NCBI RefSeq assembly: GCF_026343295.1
Contig: NZ_JAPELY010000004.1
Span: forward strand, 62,001 to 126,000
Origin: Streptomyces sp. NBC_00083
GTDB lineage: Bacteria; Actinomycetota; Actinomycetes; Streptomycetales; Streptomycetaceae
Direction: 5' to 3'
Length of the DNA: 64,000 nt
Shown here: positions 8,606 to 16,510 of the stretch, in pieces
How the letters are laid out: every line of letters begins with the position of its first letter
How positions within the stretch are numbered: position 1 is the stretch's first letter
Notes under the pieces: generated by a model
Databases searched by the model: none
Told to the model about the DNA's origin: nothing
What the model saw: the letters and a program-made list of their open reading frames with translations, nothing else
Made by a program: the position numbers and the translations under genes

Positions 8606-8639
8606 GGCGGTCTCTGTTTCACGTGAAACAGAGACCGCC
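8606..8639. terminator. 34-bp palindrome between convergent genes, contains parS 3
   Basis: The left arm begins GGCGGTCTCTGTTTCAC and the right arm is its exact reverse complement. It sits between the convergent stops at 8551 and 8647, where a bidirectional terminator is expected. As RNA it would form a very stable stem. Confidence 0.55.
8616..8629. promoter_or_regulatory. parS: parS site 3
   Basis: Exact GTTTCACGTGAAAC forming the centre of a 34-bp perfect palindrome (8606-8639). It is the third site within 77 bases. Confidence 0.93.
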
Positions 8640-8646
8640 GCGGGGC

Positions 8647-9099
8647 CTAGAGGGTCTTCTTGAATCCCACGTGGGAGGCCTCGAAACCCAGCCGCTCATA
8701 GAAGCGGTGGGCATCGGTGCGGGTGGCGTCGGAGGTCAGCTGGACCAGTCGGCACCCCTGGCGCCTCGACTCATCGACGGCCCATTCGATGAGCTGGGTG
8801 CCCAGGCCGCTGCCGCGCTCCGCGCCATGCACCCGTACCCCCTCGATGATGGAGCGCGTAGTGCCGCGCCGGGACAGGCCCGGGATGATGGTGAGCTGGA
8901 GCGTTCCGACGACCTCGCCGCCCCGGTCGGCCACCACTACCTGCTGGTTCGGGTCGCTCGCGAGCCGGTCGAAGGCGGCGAGGTAGGGCGTGAGGTCGTC
9001 GGGCGACTCGCGCTGGGCGCCCAGCGCGTCATCCGCCAGCATCGCCACGATCGCCGGGATGTCCTCGGGTGTCGCAGGCCTGATTTCAAGATCACTCAT
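8647..9099 (-). CDS. GNAT family N-acetyltransferase
   Basis: 150-residue single-domain acetyl-CoA-dependent acetyltransferase. It begins with the usual IRPATPEDIPAIVAML, and has the acetyl-CoA pyrophosphate loop GAERGSGLGTQLIEWA (Q/R-x2-G-x-G/A) and the terminal HRFYERLGFEAS motif. The start ATG is at 9099. It is monocistronic and convergent with the serine hydrolase; the parS-bearing palindrome separates them. The acceptor substrate, whether small amine or protein N terminus, cannot be told. Confidence 0.92.
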   Translation of the reverse strand: MSDLEIRPATPEDIPAIVAMLADDALGAQRESPDDLTPYLAAFDRLASDPNQQVVVADRGGEVVGTLQLTIIPGLSRRGTTRSIIEGVRVHGAERGSGLGTQLIEWAVDESRRQGCRLVQLTSDATRTDAHRFYERLGFEASHVGFKKTL

Positions 9100-9184
9100 G
9101 GCCCGGACGATACTCCGGGGTCACTCCGGCGTACTCGCGGTCGCTGCGGCGTACTCCGGGTCGTTCCGGCACGCTCCGGGTCGC

Positions 9185-9643
9185 TCAGGCGGCGACGTGC
9201 AGTTCCTCGACCGCGCGGACCAGGGGAGCCAGTTCGGCGTTCTTCGCCGCTTCGTCCAGGGCTTCGCGCAGGGCCCGGTCGTTGGTGGGACGGGCCGATG
9301 CGAGCAGGGCGAGGCCGGCCTCGGTCACGTCGGTGTAGATGCCGCGCCGGTCGGTGTCGCAGAGGTACCGGGTCAGCAGGCCGCGGTCTTCGAGCCGGGT
9401 GACGAGCCGCGTCGTGGCCGACTGGCTGAGGACGACGGCGTCGGCGACCTGCTTCATCTGGAGGTGGCCGCCGGGGCCGTTGTGCTGACGGCTGAGGACG
9501 TCGAGCAGCGAATACTCGCGCACGCTGAGGTCGTGCCCCGTCTGCAGGGCGCGCTCGATGTGGGCATCGATCCTGCTGTGCAGCAGGGAGAGCGCGCACC
9601 AGCCCTGGGAGAGGGCGGTGAGTGCGGGATCCGTCGCGGTCAT
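9185..9643 (-). CDS. MarR family transcriptional regulator
   Basis: 152-residue winged-helix repressor. Typical segments are LSVREYSLLDVLSRQ, the helix-turn-helix LQMKQVADAVVLSQSATTRLVTRLEDRGLL, and the wing DRRGIYTDVTEAG. The ATG at 9643 has the ribosome-binding site GGAGGA eight bases upstream and is preferred to a longer form. It diverges from an MFS exporter gene. The gap carries three GCAAT-containing repeats, so it probably represses both itself and the exporter, in the usual MarR drug- or phenol-responsive manner. Confidence 0.92.
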   Translation of the reverse strand: MTATDPALTALSQGWCALSLLHSRIDAHIERALQTGHDLSVREYSLLDVLSRQHNGPGGHLQMKQVADAVVLSQSATTRLVTRLEDRGLLTRYLCDTDRRGIYTDVTEAGLALLASARPTNDRALREALDEAAKNAELAPLVRAVEELHVAA

Positions 9644-9692
9644 ACGTGTGTCCTCCGTCCGGAGCAGCTTCTCCTCAGGATAGTCCACGTGC

Positions 9693-9735
9693 GCAATAGC
9701 CCGCGTTTGCAATTAGCCAGCGTCTGCAATTATTG
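9693..9735. promoter_or_regulatory. Triple GCAAT direct repeats, probable MarR operators
   Basis: GCAAT(A) at 9693, GCAATTAG at 9709 and GCAATTATTG at 9726 are spaced 16-17 bases apart, with similar flanks (GCCCGCGT, GCCAGCGT). They occupy the divergent MarR/MFS promoter gap. Direct repeats at about 1.5 helical turns suggest several bound dimers. Confidence 0.45.
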
Positions 9736-9780
9736 TGGACGCTCGTAAGGGGCTCACGCAATCTCCTGGAAGGTCATCCC

Positions 9781-10992
9781 ATGCCACTCGCGCTCCTAGC
9801 CCTCGCCATCGGGGCGTTCGGTATCGGCACCACAGAGTTCGTGATCATGGGGCTGCTCCCCGAGGTCGCCGGAACCTTCGGTGTCTCCATCCCCACCGCC
9901 GGTTTTCTGGTCAGCGGCTATGCGGTCGGCGTGACGCTCGGCGCCCCGCTGATGACCATCCTGGGCACGAAGATCTCCCGCAAGCGGATGCTGATGCTGC
10001 TGATGGGCCTCTTCATCGTCGGCAACGTGCTCTCGGCGGTCGCGCCCGTCTTCGGGCTGATGCTGGCCGGCCGGATCGTCGCCTCCCTGGCGCACGGCGC
10101 CTTCTTCGGGATCGGTTCGGTCGTCGCGGCCGAACTGGTTGCCCCGGAGAAGAAGGCGGGGGCGATCGCCATGATGTTCACGGGTCTGACCGTCGCCAAT
10201 GTCGTCGGTGTGCCGGCCGGCACACTCATCGGCCAGCAGGCCGGCTGGCGGGCGACCTTCATCGTCGTCGCTGCGCTCGGCGTGCTGGGCCTGGTCGGAG
10301 TGGCCAAGCTCGTCCCCGACCTGCCGAAGGCCGAGGGCGTGCGGCTGCGGCACGAGATCGCCGCGTTCCGGAACGTCCAGGTGCTGCTCGCCATGGCGAT
10401 GACCGTGCTCGGCTTCGGCGGAGTGTTCGCGGCGATCACCTACATCACGCCGATGATGACGGGCGTCGCCGGCTACGCCGACACCTCGGTCACGTGGCTG
10501 CTCGTCCTCTTCGGCCTCGGCATGGTCGCGGGAAACCTCGTCGGCGGCCGCTTCGCCGACCGCGCTCTGATGCCGATGCTCTATGTGTCGCTCACCGGGC
10601 TCGCCGTGGTCCTCGCGCTGTTCACCGTGGCCGCCCACGACAAGCTTGCCTCCGCCGTCATGATCTTCCTCATCGGCGCTCTGGGCTTCGCCACCGTGCC
10701 CCCGCTGCAGAAGCGGGTGCTCGACCAGGCAGCCGGCGCTCCCACCCTCGCGTCCGCCGTGAACATCGGCGCCTTCAACCTCGGCAACGCGCTCTCCGCC
10801 TGGCTCGGCGGCATCGTCATCGCGGCGGGCCTCGGCTACACCGCCCCCAACTGGGTCGGCGCGGCACTCGCCGCCTCCGCCCTCGTGCTCGCCCTCGTCT
10901 CCAGCGCCCTGGAGCGGCGTACGGACACGAACAGCCGCATCACCGCGGGATCCGTGCCCGAGCCGGTACGGGCCACCGCCTCTCCTCGCTGA
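9781..10992 (+). CDS. MFS efflux transporter, DHA1 family
   Basis: 403-residue inner-membrane proton-coupled exporter with about 12 predicted transmembrane helices. The start MPLALLALAIGAFGIGTTEFVIMGLLP is characteristic of the AraJ/YdhP arabinose-efflux-like branch. The motif A loop reads GTKISRKRM. The ATG at 9781 follows GGAAGG. It is controlled presumably by the divergent MarR protein and is followed 35 bases later by an HbpS/GlcG-like gene that may be co-transcribed. Confidence 0.93.
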   Translation: MPLALLALAIGAFGIGTTEFVIMGLLPEVAGTFGVSIPTAGFLVSGYAVGVTLGAPLMTILGTKISRKRMLMLLMGLFIVGNVLSAVAPVFGLMLAGRIVASLAHGAFFGIGSVVAAELVAPEKKAGAIAMMFTGLTVANVVGVPAGTLIGQQAGWRATFIVVAALGVLGLVGVAKLVPDLPKAEGVRLRHEIAAFRNVQVLLAMAMTVLGFGGVFAAITYITPMMTGVAGYADTSVTWLLVLFGLGMVAGNLVGGRFADRALMPMLYVSLTGLAVVLALFTVAAHDKLASAVMIFLIGALGFATVPPLQKRVLDQAAGAPTLASAVNIGAFNLGNALSAWLGGIVIAAGLGYTAPNWVGAALAASALVLALVSSALERRTDTNSRITAGSVPEPVRATASPR

Positions 10993-11027
10993 ACACACCG
11001 CACCGCACGTCCAAGGAGTCATCCCGC

Positions 11028-11459
11028 ATGAGCACCCCCACCATCGCCGTAGCCCCGCTCACCATCCAGGACGCGGAAGCCCTCGTCGAAGCGGCCCGCG
11101 CCGCCGCCGAGGCAGCTGGAGTCACCGTCGCGGTCACCGTCCTGGACGCGGGCGGCCATCTGCTCGCCTTCCGCCGGGACGACCGGGCCGTCCTCATCGC
11201 CGGTGAGACCAGCACCCGCAAGGCGTACACGGCGCTCCAGTTGAACGCCCCGACCGCCGATCTGGTGGACGCGGTCCAGCCGGGCGGCCTCTTCCACACC
11301 CTGCCGACCGCCCTCGACCGCCCGCTCCTCTTCATCGCGGGAGGCGTCCCCGTCCACCGCGACGGGCGGCTGATCGGCGCCATCGGCGTCGGTGGCGGAG
11401 CCCCCGATCAGGACCACGGGTTCGCGAGCACGGCCGTGGAGGCCCTGGCTCGGCGCTGA
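11028..11459 (+). CDS. HbpS/GlcG-like (DUF336) protein
   Basis: 143 residues of PF03928, the family of heme-degrading/heme-binding HbpS and GlcG. Typical segments are LTIQDAEALVEAARAAAEAAGV, VTVLDAGGHLLAFRRDD, and the Gly-rich end IGAIGVGGGAPDQD. No signal peptide is present, unlike secreted HbpS. The ribosome-binding site AAGGAG precedes the ATG. Downstream of an MFS exporter and MarR regulator, it may bind or modify a cofactor-like ligand; this is inference. Confidence 0.85.
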   Translation: MSTPTIAVAPLTIQDAEALVEAARAAAEAAGVTVAVTVLDAGGHLLAFRRDDRAVLIAGETSTRKAYTALQLNAPTADLVDAVQPGGLFHTLPTALDRPLLFIAGGVPVHRDGRLIGAIGVGGGAPDQDHGFASTAVEALARR

Positions 11460-11544
11460 CCGTCGCGAGCGTGCGTCCCCAAGTGCCGTCCACGGTGCTG
11501 CACATGGGGGAGGCAGCATCGCCGGTATGCGGGCCCGGCGGGAG

Positions 11545-12399
11545 TTACCCGGCCGCCACGGTGAGGGGCGCGAAGCGTCGCGTCCAGTCGCCGGGCAGAG
11601 CCGGGATGGCGGACGCCATTACCGTGTTGAAGGCGACCGACTCCAGGCCGGACTCCTTCAGCCAGTCGAGCAGCTCCTCGTGGCGCACATCCACATCCGT
11701 GCGCAGGGGGCGGTCCGTGCCGGCCGCGAGCGAGGCGACGAGGGCCTTCGCCGTCGCCGTGTCCCGGGCGATCAGCGGGCCCACCACGTGTGTGGTCACG
11801 TTGGGCCAGGCGGCCGCGAAGCCGGTCAGGCCGGCCGAGTCCTCCGCCACCCGCAGCTGGTCGCTGAAGGCCGGCAGCCGGGCGATCAGATGGGTGCGGT
11901 CCTCGCCGAAGACCTCGGCGTCGAGCCGGAGGATCGCGGGCAGGTCGTCGGCGGTCGCGGGGCGCGTGGACACCGTGGGAGCCGGACCGGACGGGCGGAA
12001 GTGGCCCGTGACCATCTCGGCGCGGCCGACGGCCTCGAACCCCAGCTCCTCGTACAACGGGCGGCCGTACGGGGTGGCATGGAGAGTGAGCGGCGTGCCC
12101 CGCAGCTCCCGCAGAACGTCCTTCATCAGGCGGCGCCCGACTCCCTGCCGGGCGAAGCGGCCGGCCACCAGGACCATGCCGATGGCGGCCAGGCCCGGAC
12201 CGTACGAGGTGACGACGCAGGCGGTGAGCAGGCCCTTGCCGTCTGGGGCGTCGACGCCGTACCCGGTGCCCGCCGTGAGGAGGAGCCCCCATTTGTGCTC
12301 CTCGCGAGGCCAGCCCCTGTCTTCGGAGAGGTCGGCGCAGGCGACGAGGTCTTCGATGGTGAGGCGGCGCAAGGGGAGTTCGGTGAGCGGTGAGGGCAT
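11545..12399 (-). CDS. Tandem-domain GNAT N-acetyltransferase
   Basis: 284 residues with two GNAT-like halves. The N-terminal half has the canonical acetyl-CoA loop RFARQGVGRRLMKDVL and PLYEELGFEAVGRAE. The C-terminal half (from about residue 140, STRPATADDLPAILRLD) is degenerate and ends in a Eis-like or SCP2-like tail. The ATG at 12399 (MPSPLTELPL) is preferred to far-upstream codons that would run into the neighbouring membrane gene. The stop is TAA. The substrate is unknown; it lies five bases downstream of a membrane-protein gene on the same strand. Confidence 0.88.
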   Translation of the reverse strand: MPSPLTELPLRRLTIEDLVACADLSEDRGWPREEHKWGLLLTAGTGYGVDAPDGKGLLTACVVTSYGPGLAAIGMVLVAGRFARQGVGRRLMKDVLRELRGTPLTLHATPYGRPLYEELGFEAVGRAEMVTGHFRPSGPAPTVSTRPATADDLPAILRLDAEVFGEDRTHLIARLPAFSDQLRVAEDSAGLTGFAAAWPNVTTHVVGPLIARDTATAKALVASLAAGTDRPLRTDVDVRHEELLDWLKESGLESVAFNTVMASAIPALPGDWTRRFAPLTVAAG

Positions 12400-12404
12400 G
12401 AGGG

Positions 12405-12926
12405 TCAGATTGTCGGACGCGCCGATGCCGCGTCCACCGCTTTCCGCTCCTGCGCACGGTGCTTCCTGCCCCGGCTGGTCAGCCCCCAGGGCTTGAGCAC
12501 CGAGACCGCGGTCATGAAGAAGTAGGCGCTGGAGGAGACGACCGGGGCGGCCACCAGGCTGATGTCGGGAACGCCGGCAGTGACCGCGCCGTTGATCTCG
12601 GGCCGCAGCGAAAAGGCCGACAGGCAGAGCGTCACCAGGGTCAGCCAGAACTTGACCCAGACCCAGTGATGACGAGCCAGTCCCCACCGGGTGCCCAGGG
12701 ACAGCACCACTCCGGTTCCCAGGGACACCAGCGCAATGGGCACCACCAGCCAGTCGCCGAACACCTTCATGGCGCGGTAGGCGGCCTCGGTCATGGCGGG
12801 TGAGTCCGTCGTGCAGGCCGTGATGCCGAGGGCGAGCAAGCCGAGAGTGAGGCCCAGCCAACTCACGGAGACGGCTATGTGGGCCACCAGCCAGCCCCTG
12901 CGCGCGGGCCGACGGAGATGTTTCAC
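12405..12926 (-). CDS. DUF2269-like integral membrane protein
   Basis: About 173 residues with four predicted membrane helices: WLVAHIAVSVSWLGLTLGLL, VVPIALVSLGTGVVL, VWVKFWLTLVTLCLSAFSL and VVSSSAYFFMTAVSV. A basic tail follows. The function is unknown. The start is ambiguous. The GTG at 12926 lies inside a parS site (…CACGTGAAAC…), giving MKHLRRPARRG; another GTG at 12980, inside a second parS site, would add 18 residues. Neither has a Shine-Dalgarno sequence. ParB occupancy could therefore affect expression. Confidence 0.8.
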   Translation of the reverse strand: MKHLRRPARRGWLVAHIAVSVSWLGLTLGLLALGITACTTDSPAMTEAAYRAMKVFGDWLVVPIALVSLGTGVVLSLGTRWGLARHHWVWVKFWLTLVTLCLSAFSLRPEINGAVTAGVPDISLVAAPVVSSSAYFFMTAVSVLKPWGLTSRGRKHRAQERKAVDAASARPTI

Positions 12927-12933
12927 GTGAAAC
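12920..12933. promoter_or_regulatory. parS: parS site 4
   Basis: Exact GTTTCACGTGAAAC overlapping the likely GTG start (12926) of the DUF2269-like gene. The arms do not extend beyond the site. Confidence 0.92.
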
Positions 12934-12973
12934 GGCGCGCGGCGCGGGCGACGGGACGGGGGAAGAGGTGGGT

Positions 12974-12987
12974 GTTTCACGTGAAAC
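12974..12987. promoter_or_regulatory. parS: parS site 5
   Basis: Exact GTTTCACGTGAAAC, 54 bases from site 4. It contains the alternative GTG start (12980) of the same membrane gene. Confidence 0.92.
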
Positions 12988-13207
12988 AGAGTGCCGCCGA
13001 GAGGCCATGGAGGGCGTCCGACAGGGGGAGTAAGCCCTCGTACTGGCCTCGGCGTACATGGCGAGACTTCACCTCTTCGCTGCGGTACCCGTATCGGTCG
13101 CGGGAAACGCCGATCATCACCTGGCCGGGATCGCCACGCACGCGTACACGGGCGGAGACCTGCGGGAGGCCTACGCCCTGGTCAGCTCCGCGCGGTGATG
13201 ACGGGCG

Positions 13208-13690
13208 TCAGCCGAGATCGGGTGCGTGCATCGCGCGCACGCCCTCGATGTTGCCGTCCAGGTAATGCCGGAGCGAGAGCGGGACGAGGTGCACCGAGGC
13301 GATCCCGACACGCGTGAACGGGATGCGCACGATCTCGTACTCGCCGCACGGATCCTCGATCTCGGGGCCGTGCCGCAGTGAGGGGTCCATGGAGTCGAGG
13401 CGGCAGACGAAGAAGTGCTGCACCTTCACTCCGGTCGCGCCCCCGTCGGCGCCGATGTGTTCGACGGTGTCGACGAAGCACGGCACCACGTCGGTGATCT
13501 TCGCGCCGAGTTCCTCGTGCACTTCACGGTGGAGCGCCTCGACGACCGTGGAGTCCTCGGGCTCGACCCCGCCGCCGGGAGTGACCCAGTACGGATCCAT
13601 GCCGGGCTTGGTCCGCTTGATCAGAATGAGGTCGTCGCCGTCGAGCAGAACGGCTCGGGCGGTGCGCTTGACCACTGGACGTACGGGCAT
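13208..13690 (-). CDS. NUDIX hydrolase
   Basis: 160 residues. The Nudix box GGGVEPEDSTVVEALHRE continues VHEELGA, with the metal-binding REVHEEL core intact and one extra residue in the spacer before RE relative to the textbook consensus. It hydrolyses nucleoside diphosphates linked to another moiety, possibly a house-cleaning or (d)NTP-type substrate. The ATG at 13690 (MPVRPVVKRTA) is preferred; the longer open frame upstream is antisense to the LysR gene. It is separated from the membrane gene by about 280 bases holding parS sites 4 and 5. Confidence 0.9.
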   Translation of the reverse strand: MPVRPVVKRTARAVLLDGDDLILIKRTKPGMDPYWVTPGGGVEPEDSTVVEALHREVHEELGAKITDVVPCFVDTVEHIGADGGATGVKVQHFFVCRLDSMDPSLRHGPEIEDPCGEYEIVRIPFTRVGIASVHLVPLSLRHYLDGNIEGVRAMHAPDLG

Positions 13691-13749
13691 GGGAGAAATG
13701 TGGCCCGAAGGAACCCCTGCGAAACTCTTCGGGCCCTTCCCGCCGCCGC

Positions 13750-14646
13750 TCAGCCCCAGTCGGCCGCGGCACGCAGCAGCCAGTCCTGCGCCCGCGCGAT
13801 GTGCGCGAGGCCGAGTGTGCCGGTGCGCGCCGCGAGGAAATAGGTCCGCAGGGGCGGCACCGGCGGGTCGAGCAGCGCCACCACCGCACCTTGTTCCAGC
13901 GCCGTCTCGCACAGATAGCGCGGCAGCACCGCGAGTCCCGCGCCGGCCGTCACCGCGGCCAGGACCGCCCGCAGGTCGGGGGCGACCACCGTGCCGGCGG
14001 CGGCGGGCTTGGCGTCGAAGACGGACGCCCAGTAGCGCGTCACCAGCGGCAGCGACTCATGGACCTCCACCACCGGGATGGGCTCCAGCGCCCGAGGCCC
14101 GCCATGCCGCACCGCGCCCGGCCCGAGCCGTGCCGCCCAGCGCACCCCGGCGACCAGCACGTGCTCCTCGTCGCACAGCGGGGTCGAGGTCAGCAGCCCG
14201 CCGCGGGGCCGGGCCGTGGCGATGGCCAGGTCGTGGTGGCCGGCGGCCAGGCCTTCCAGGGTCTCCTCGGCACTGCCGAAGGAGGCGCGCAGTGCGAGGC
14301 CGTGGGGGATGAGCGGGGTGAGCGCGGGCAGGGCGCGCAGGGCGGTGAACTCCGGCGGCCCGGCCAGGTGCACCGTCCGCGAGCCCGGTTCCTCACCGAG
14401 GGCCGGCTCGGTGAGCTCGACGAGGGCGTCCAGATGCGGCGCCGCCCGCTGGGCCAGCTCGTCACCGATGGTCGTGGGGGTCACACCGCGCGCCTGACGC
14501 AGAAAGAGCGGGCGGCCCAACTGCCGCTCCAGCGTGCGGATCTGGCCGGTCACCGCGGGCTGTGAGAGCCCGAGCAGCGCCGCGGCCCGGGTGAAGGAGC
14601 CGGCCCGGTGCACGGTGACGAAGGTACGCAGCAGGGCAAGGTCCAT
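13750..14646 (-). CDS. LysR family transcriptional regulator
   Basis: 298 residues, the standard LysR length. The N-terminal helix-turn-helix runs MDLALLRTFVTVHRAGSF and ALLGLSQPAVTGQIRTLE. A periplasmic-binding-like effector domain occupies residues 90-298. The ATG at 14646 gives the classical start 'MDLALLRTF'. No divergent gene is adjacent, so the target is not obvious; the nearest candidates are the small RNA-like locus at 14.77 kb and the PLP lyase gene upstream on the same strand. Confidence 0.92.
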   Translation of the reverse strand: MDLALLRTFVTVHRAGSFTRAAALLGLSQPAVTGQIRTLERQLGRPLFLRQARGVTPTTIGDELAQRAAPHLDALVELTEPALGEEPGSRTVHLAGPPEFTALRALPALTPLIPHGLALRASFGSAEETLEGLAAGHHDLAIATARPRGGLLTSTPLCDEEHVLVAGVRWAARLGPGAVRHGGPRALEPIPVVEVHESLPLVTRYWASVFDAKPAAAGTVVAPDLRAVLAAVTAGAGLAVLPRYLCETALEQGAVVALLDPPVPPLRTYFLAARTGTLGLAHIARAQDWLLRAAADWG

Positions 14647-14733
14647 GCCGCGCCTCCCGTCCCGCACTGCCTCACGACGCCCCCGGCCGGGCACCACTAT
14701 AAATATGTCGATAGGCCCCTGTCGCTAGGGTGA

Positions 14734-14762
14734 TTGGACACTGACGCAGAGTCAACTAGCCT
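14734..14762 (+). promoter_or_regulatory. Strong sigma70-like (HrdB) promoter candidate
   Basis: TTGGAC (14734-14739) and TAGCCT (14757-14762) with an ideal 17-bp spacer. It points rightward into a region with no plus-strand gene, and a terminator-like hairpin begins about 30 bases past the expected start. Confidence 0.5.
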
Positions 14763-14768
14763 TGTCCA

Positions 14769-14838
14769 GGTGGTTCTCAGCGCGCGAGAACCGGGACGGT
14801 CCGAGCCACGAGGGGGGAGGCTCGGACCGTCCGTCTTC
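14769..14838 (+). ncRNA. Candidate small RNA with two hairpins
   Basis: The promoter above would start a transcript near 14769. It contains hairpin 1 (GGTTCTC 14772-14778 / GAGAACC 14786-14792, loop AGCGCGC) and hairpin 2 (GACGGTCCGAGCC 14795-14807 / GGCTCGGACCGTC 14819-14831). No convincing reading frame fits the roughly 70 nt. Hairpin 2 may also be the terminator of the minus-strand PLP lyase gene, which is the main alternative explanation. Confidence 0.35.
14795..14831. terminator. 13-bp stem terminator
   Basis: Perfect 13-bp inverted repeat with an 11-nt loop, 40 bases beyond the stop of the minus-strand PLP lyase gene. It could serve transcripts from either direction. Confidence 0.6.
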
Positions 14839-14872
14839 CGTGGCCGGGGTGGCCGCGACCGGGCCGAGGGCC

Positions 14873-16000
14873 CTACGGGCGCTGTTTGCCCGCCTCGTCC
14901 AGGGCGCGCTCCACGTCCGCGATCAGGTCCGGGGCGTCCTCGGCGCCGACCGAGAAGCGGATGAAGCCCTCCCCCACCGCGTCGCCGCCCCAGCGGCCGC
15001 GCCGTTCCGCCGTGGAGCGCACACTGCCGAAGCTGGTCGCGTCGTCGACCAGGCGCAGCGCATCGAGGAACCGCTCGGCGAAGCCGCGGTCGGGCAGGTC
15101 GAAGGAGACCACACAGCCGAAGCGCCGCATCTGCGCGCAGGCCAGACGGTACGAGGGGTCCGAGGGCAGACCGGGGTAGCGCAGGCCCGTCACCTCGGCT
15201 CGTTCGGCCAGAGCCTCGGCGAGGGCCAGGGCGTTCGCGGCCTGCCGGTCGGCGCGCAGGTGCAGGGTCGCGAGGGAGCGGTGGGCCAGCCAGGCCTCCA
15301 TGGGCCCCGGGATCGCCCCGACGACCTTGCGCCACTTGCGTACCCGAGCGGCGAGGTCCGCGTCGCGGCACACCACGTAGCCGAGCAGGAGATCGCCGTG
15401 CCCGGTCAGCCCCTTGGTGCCGCTGGCGACGGCGAAGTCCGCGCCGAGATCGAGGGGGCGCTGCCCGAGCGGCGTGGCCAGGGTGTTGTCCACCGCGACC
15501 AGAGTGCCGGCGTCGTGGGCGGCCCGTGCGAGCCGGCGCACGTCGCACACGTCGAGACCGGGGTTGGACGGGGTTTCGATCCAGAGCAGCCTGGCGCCGT
15601 CGAGGTGCGCCAGTTGGGCGTCGTCGGCGGTCGGCGCGGTGCGCACCTCGATGCCGTACGCCTCCAACTGCTCACGGACCAGGGGCAGGGCCTGATAGCC
15701 GTCGTCCGGCAGGACCACGGTGTCGCCCGCGCGCGCCTGGGAGAGCAGCACGGCTGAGATCGCCGCCATCCCGGACGCGAAGACGATCGCCTCGGCGCTC
15801 TCGTCGGGTGATTCGAGGTCGGCGATGGCCCGTTCCAGGTGGGTCCACGTCGGGTTGGTGTCGCGGCCGTAGGTGTAGGGCCCGGTCGCCTCGCCGGGCA
15901 GGTGGAAGTGGGCGGCGAACACCGGACCGGGCAGGGTGGGTTCGTGGGCGACCGGGTCGGGAAGGCCGGCGCGTACGGACCGCGTGCCGTCACCTGTCAT
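14873..16000 (-). CDS. Cystathionine gamma-lyase/synthase-type PLP enzyme
   Basis: 375 residues of the Cys/Met metabolism PLP family. The tetramer phosphate-binding motif YTYGRDTNPT is at 42-51, the cofactor Asp in VAVDNT (Asp171), and the Schiff-base lysine in SGTKGLTGHGDLLLG (Lys196). It acts in cytoplasmic transsulfuration or a related beta/gamma elimination. Lyase, synthase and methionine gamma-lyase cannot be separated by eye; the family context in Streptomyces favours a cystathionine gamma-lyase annotation. The start MTGDGTRSVRAG is at 16000; a longer form (MIGARR) has no better signal. Confidence 0.88.
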   Translation of the reverse strand: MTGDGTRSVRAGLPDPVAHEPTLPGPVFAAHFHLPGEATGPYTYGRDTNPTWTHLERAIADLESPDESAEAIVFASGMAAISAVLLSQARAGDTVVLPDDGYQALPLVREQLEAYGIEVRTAPTADDAQLAHLDGARLLWIETPSNPGLDVCDVRRLARAAHDAGTLVAVDNTLATPLGQRPLDLGADFAVASGTKGLTGHGDLLLGYVVCRDADLAARVRKWRKVVGAIPGPMEAWLAHRSLATLHLRADRQAANALALAEALAERAEVTGLRYPGLPSDPSYRLACAQMRRFGCVVSFDLPDRGFAERFLDALRLVDDATSFGSVRSTAERRGRWGGDAVGEGFIRFSVGAEDAPDLIADVERALDEAGKQRP

Positions 16001-16079
16001 ACGTCGTGCTCCAATCACTGCGGATGGCGGCGGGCCGGAAGATCCGGCCGGGGGCGGCCACCGCTCGGTCGTCGTCGGC

Positions 16080-16460
16080 TCAGTCGTTGTCGTCGGGGAG
16101 GACGATGTGCATCGCCCACGACACGATCGAGATGATCAGGGCGCCGACCACGGCGGTCCAGAAGCCCTCGACGTGGAAGCTGAGGTTCAGCTTGTCGGCG
16201 AGCCAGGAGGTCAACAGCAGCATCAAGGCGTTGATCACCAGCGTGATCAGGCCGAGCGTGAGGATGAACAGGGGGAAGGACAGCAGCTTCACGATGGGCT
16301 TCACGACGAAATTCACCACACCGAAGACCAGCGCCACCAGAACCAGCGTCAGCGCCTTCTTGCCGGTGTTGTCGCCGGTCAGGGTGATGTTCTTCACCAA
16401 CCAGATGGCTACTGCCAGGGCAGCCGCGTTGGCGATCGTCTTGACTACAAAATTCTTCAT
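16080..16460 (-). CDS. Phage holin family 4-like small membrane protein
   Basis: 126 residues with four predicted transmembrane helices, beginning MKNFVVKTIANAAALAVAIWLV and containing the family hallmark FGVVNFVVKPIVKLLSFPL. This is PF04020, widespread in chromosomes and usually not phage-derived; its role is unknown, probably envelope-related. There are no phage genes nearby. The tail ends in PDDND. The start lies 45 bases from the divergent cupin gene. Confidence 0.88.
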   Translation of the reverse strand: MKNFVVKTIANAAALAVAIWLVKNITLTGDNTGKKALTLVLVALVFGVVNFVVKPIVKLLSFPLFILTLGLITLVINALMLLLTSWLADKLNLSFHVEGFWTAVVGALIISIVSWAMHIVLPDDND

Positions 16461-16510
16461 GGGTCCGATCGTGGCAGACGTGATCGGCACAAGTGCAGGG
16501 GCGGATGGCG

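Noticed and set aside
14762..15757. 331-codon plus-strand frame starting at the strong 14.73-kb promoter
   Set aside because: It runs antisense through the PLP lyase gene and starts at TTG without a ribosome-binding site; a short RNA fits the promoter and terminator better.
16080..16460. Phage remnant suggested by the holin-family protein
   Set aside because: PF04020 proteins are common chromosomal membrane proteins; no other phage gene, attachment site or composition change is nearby.
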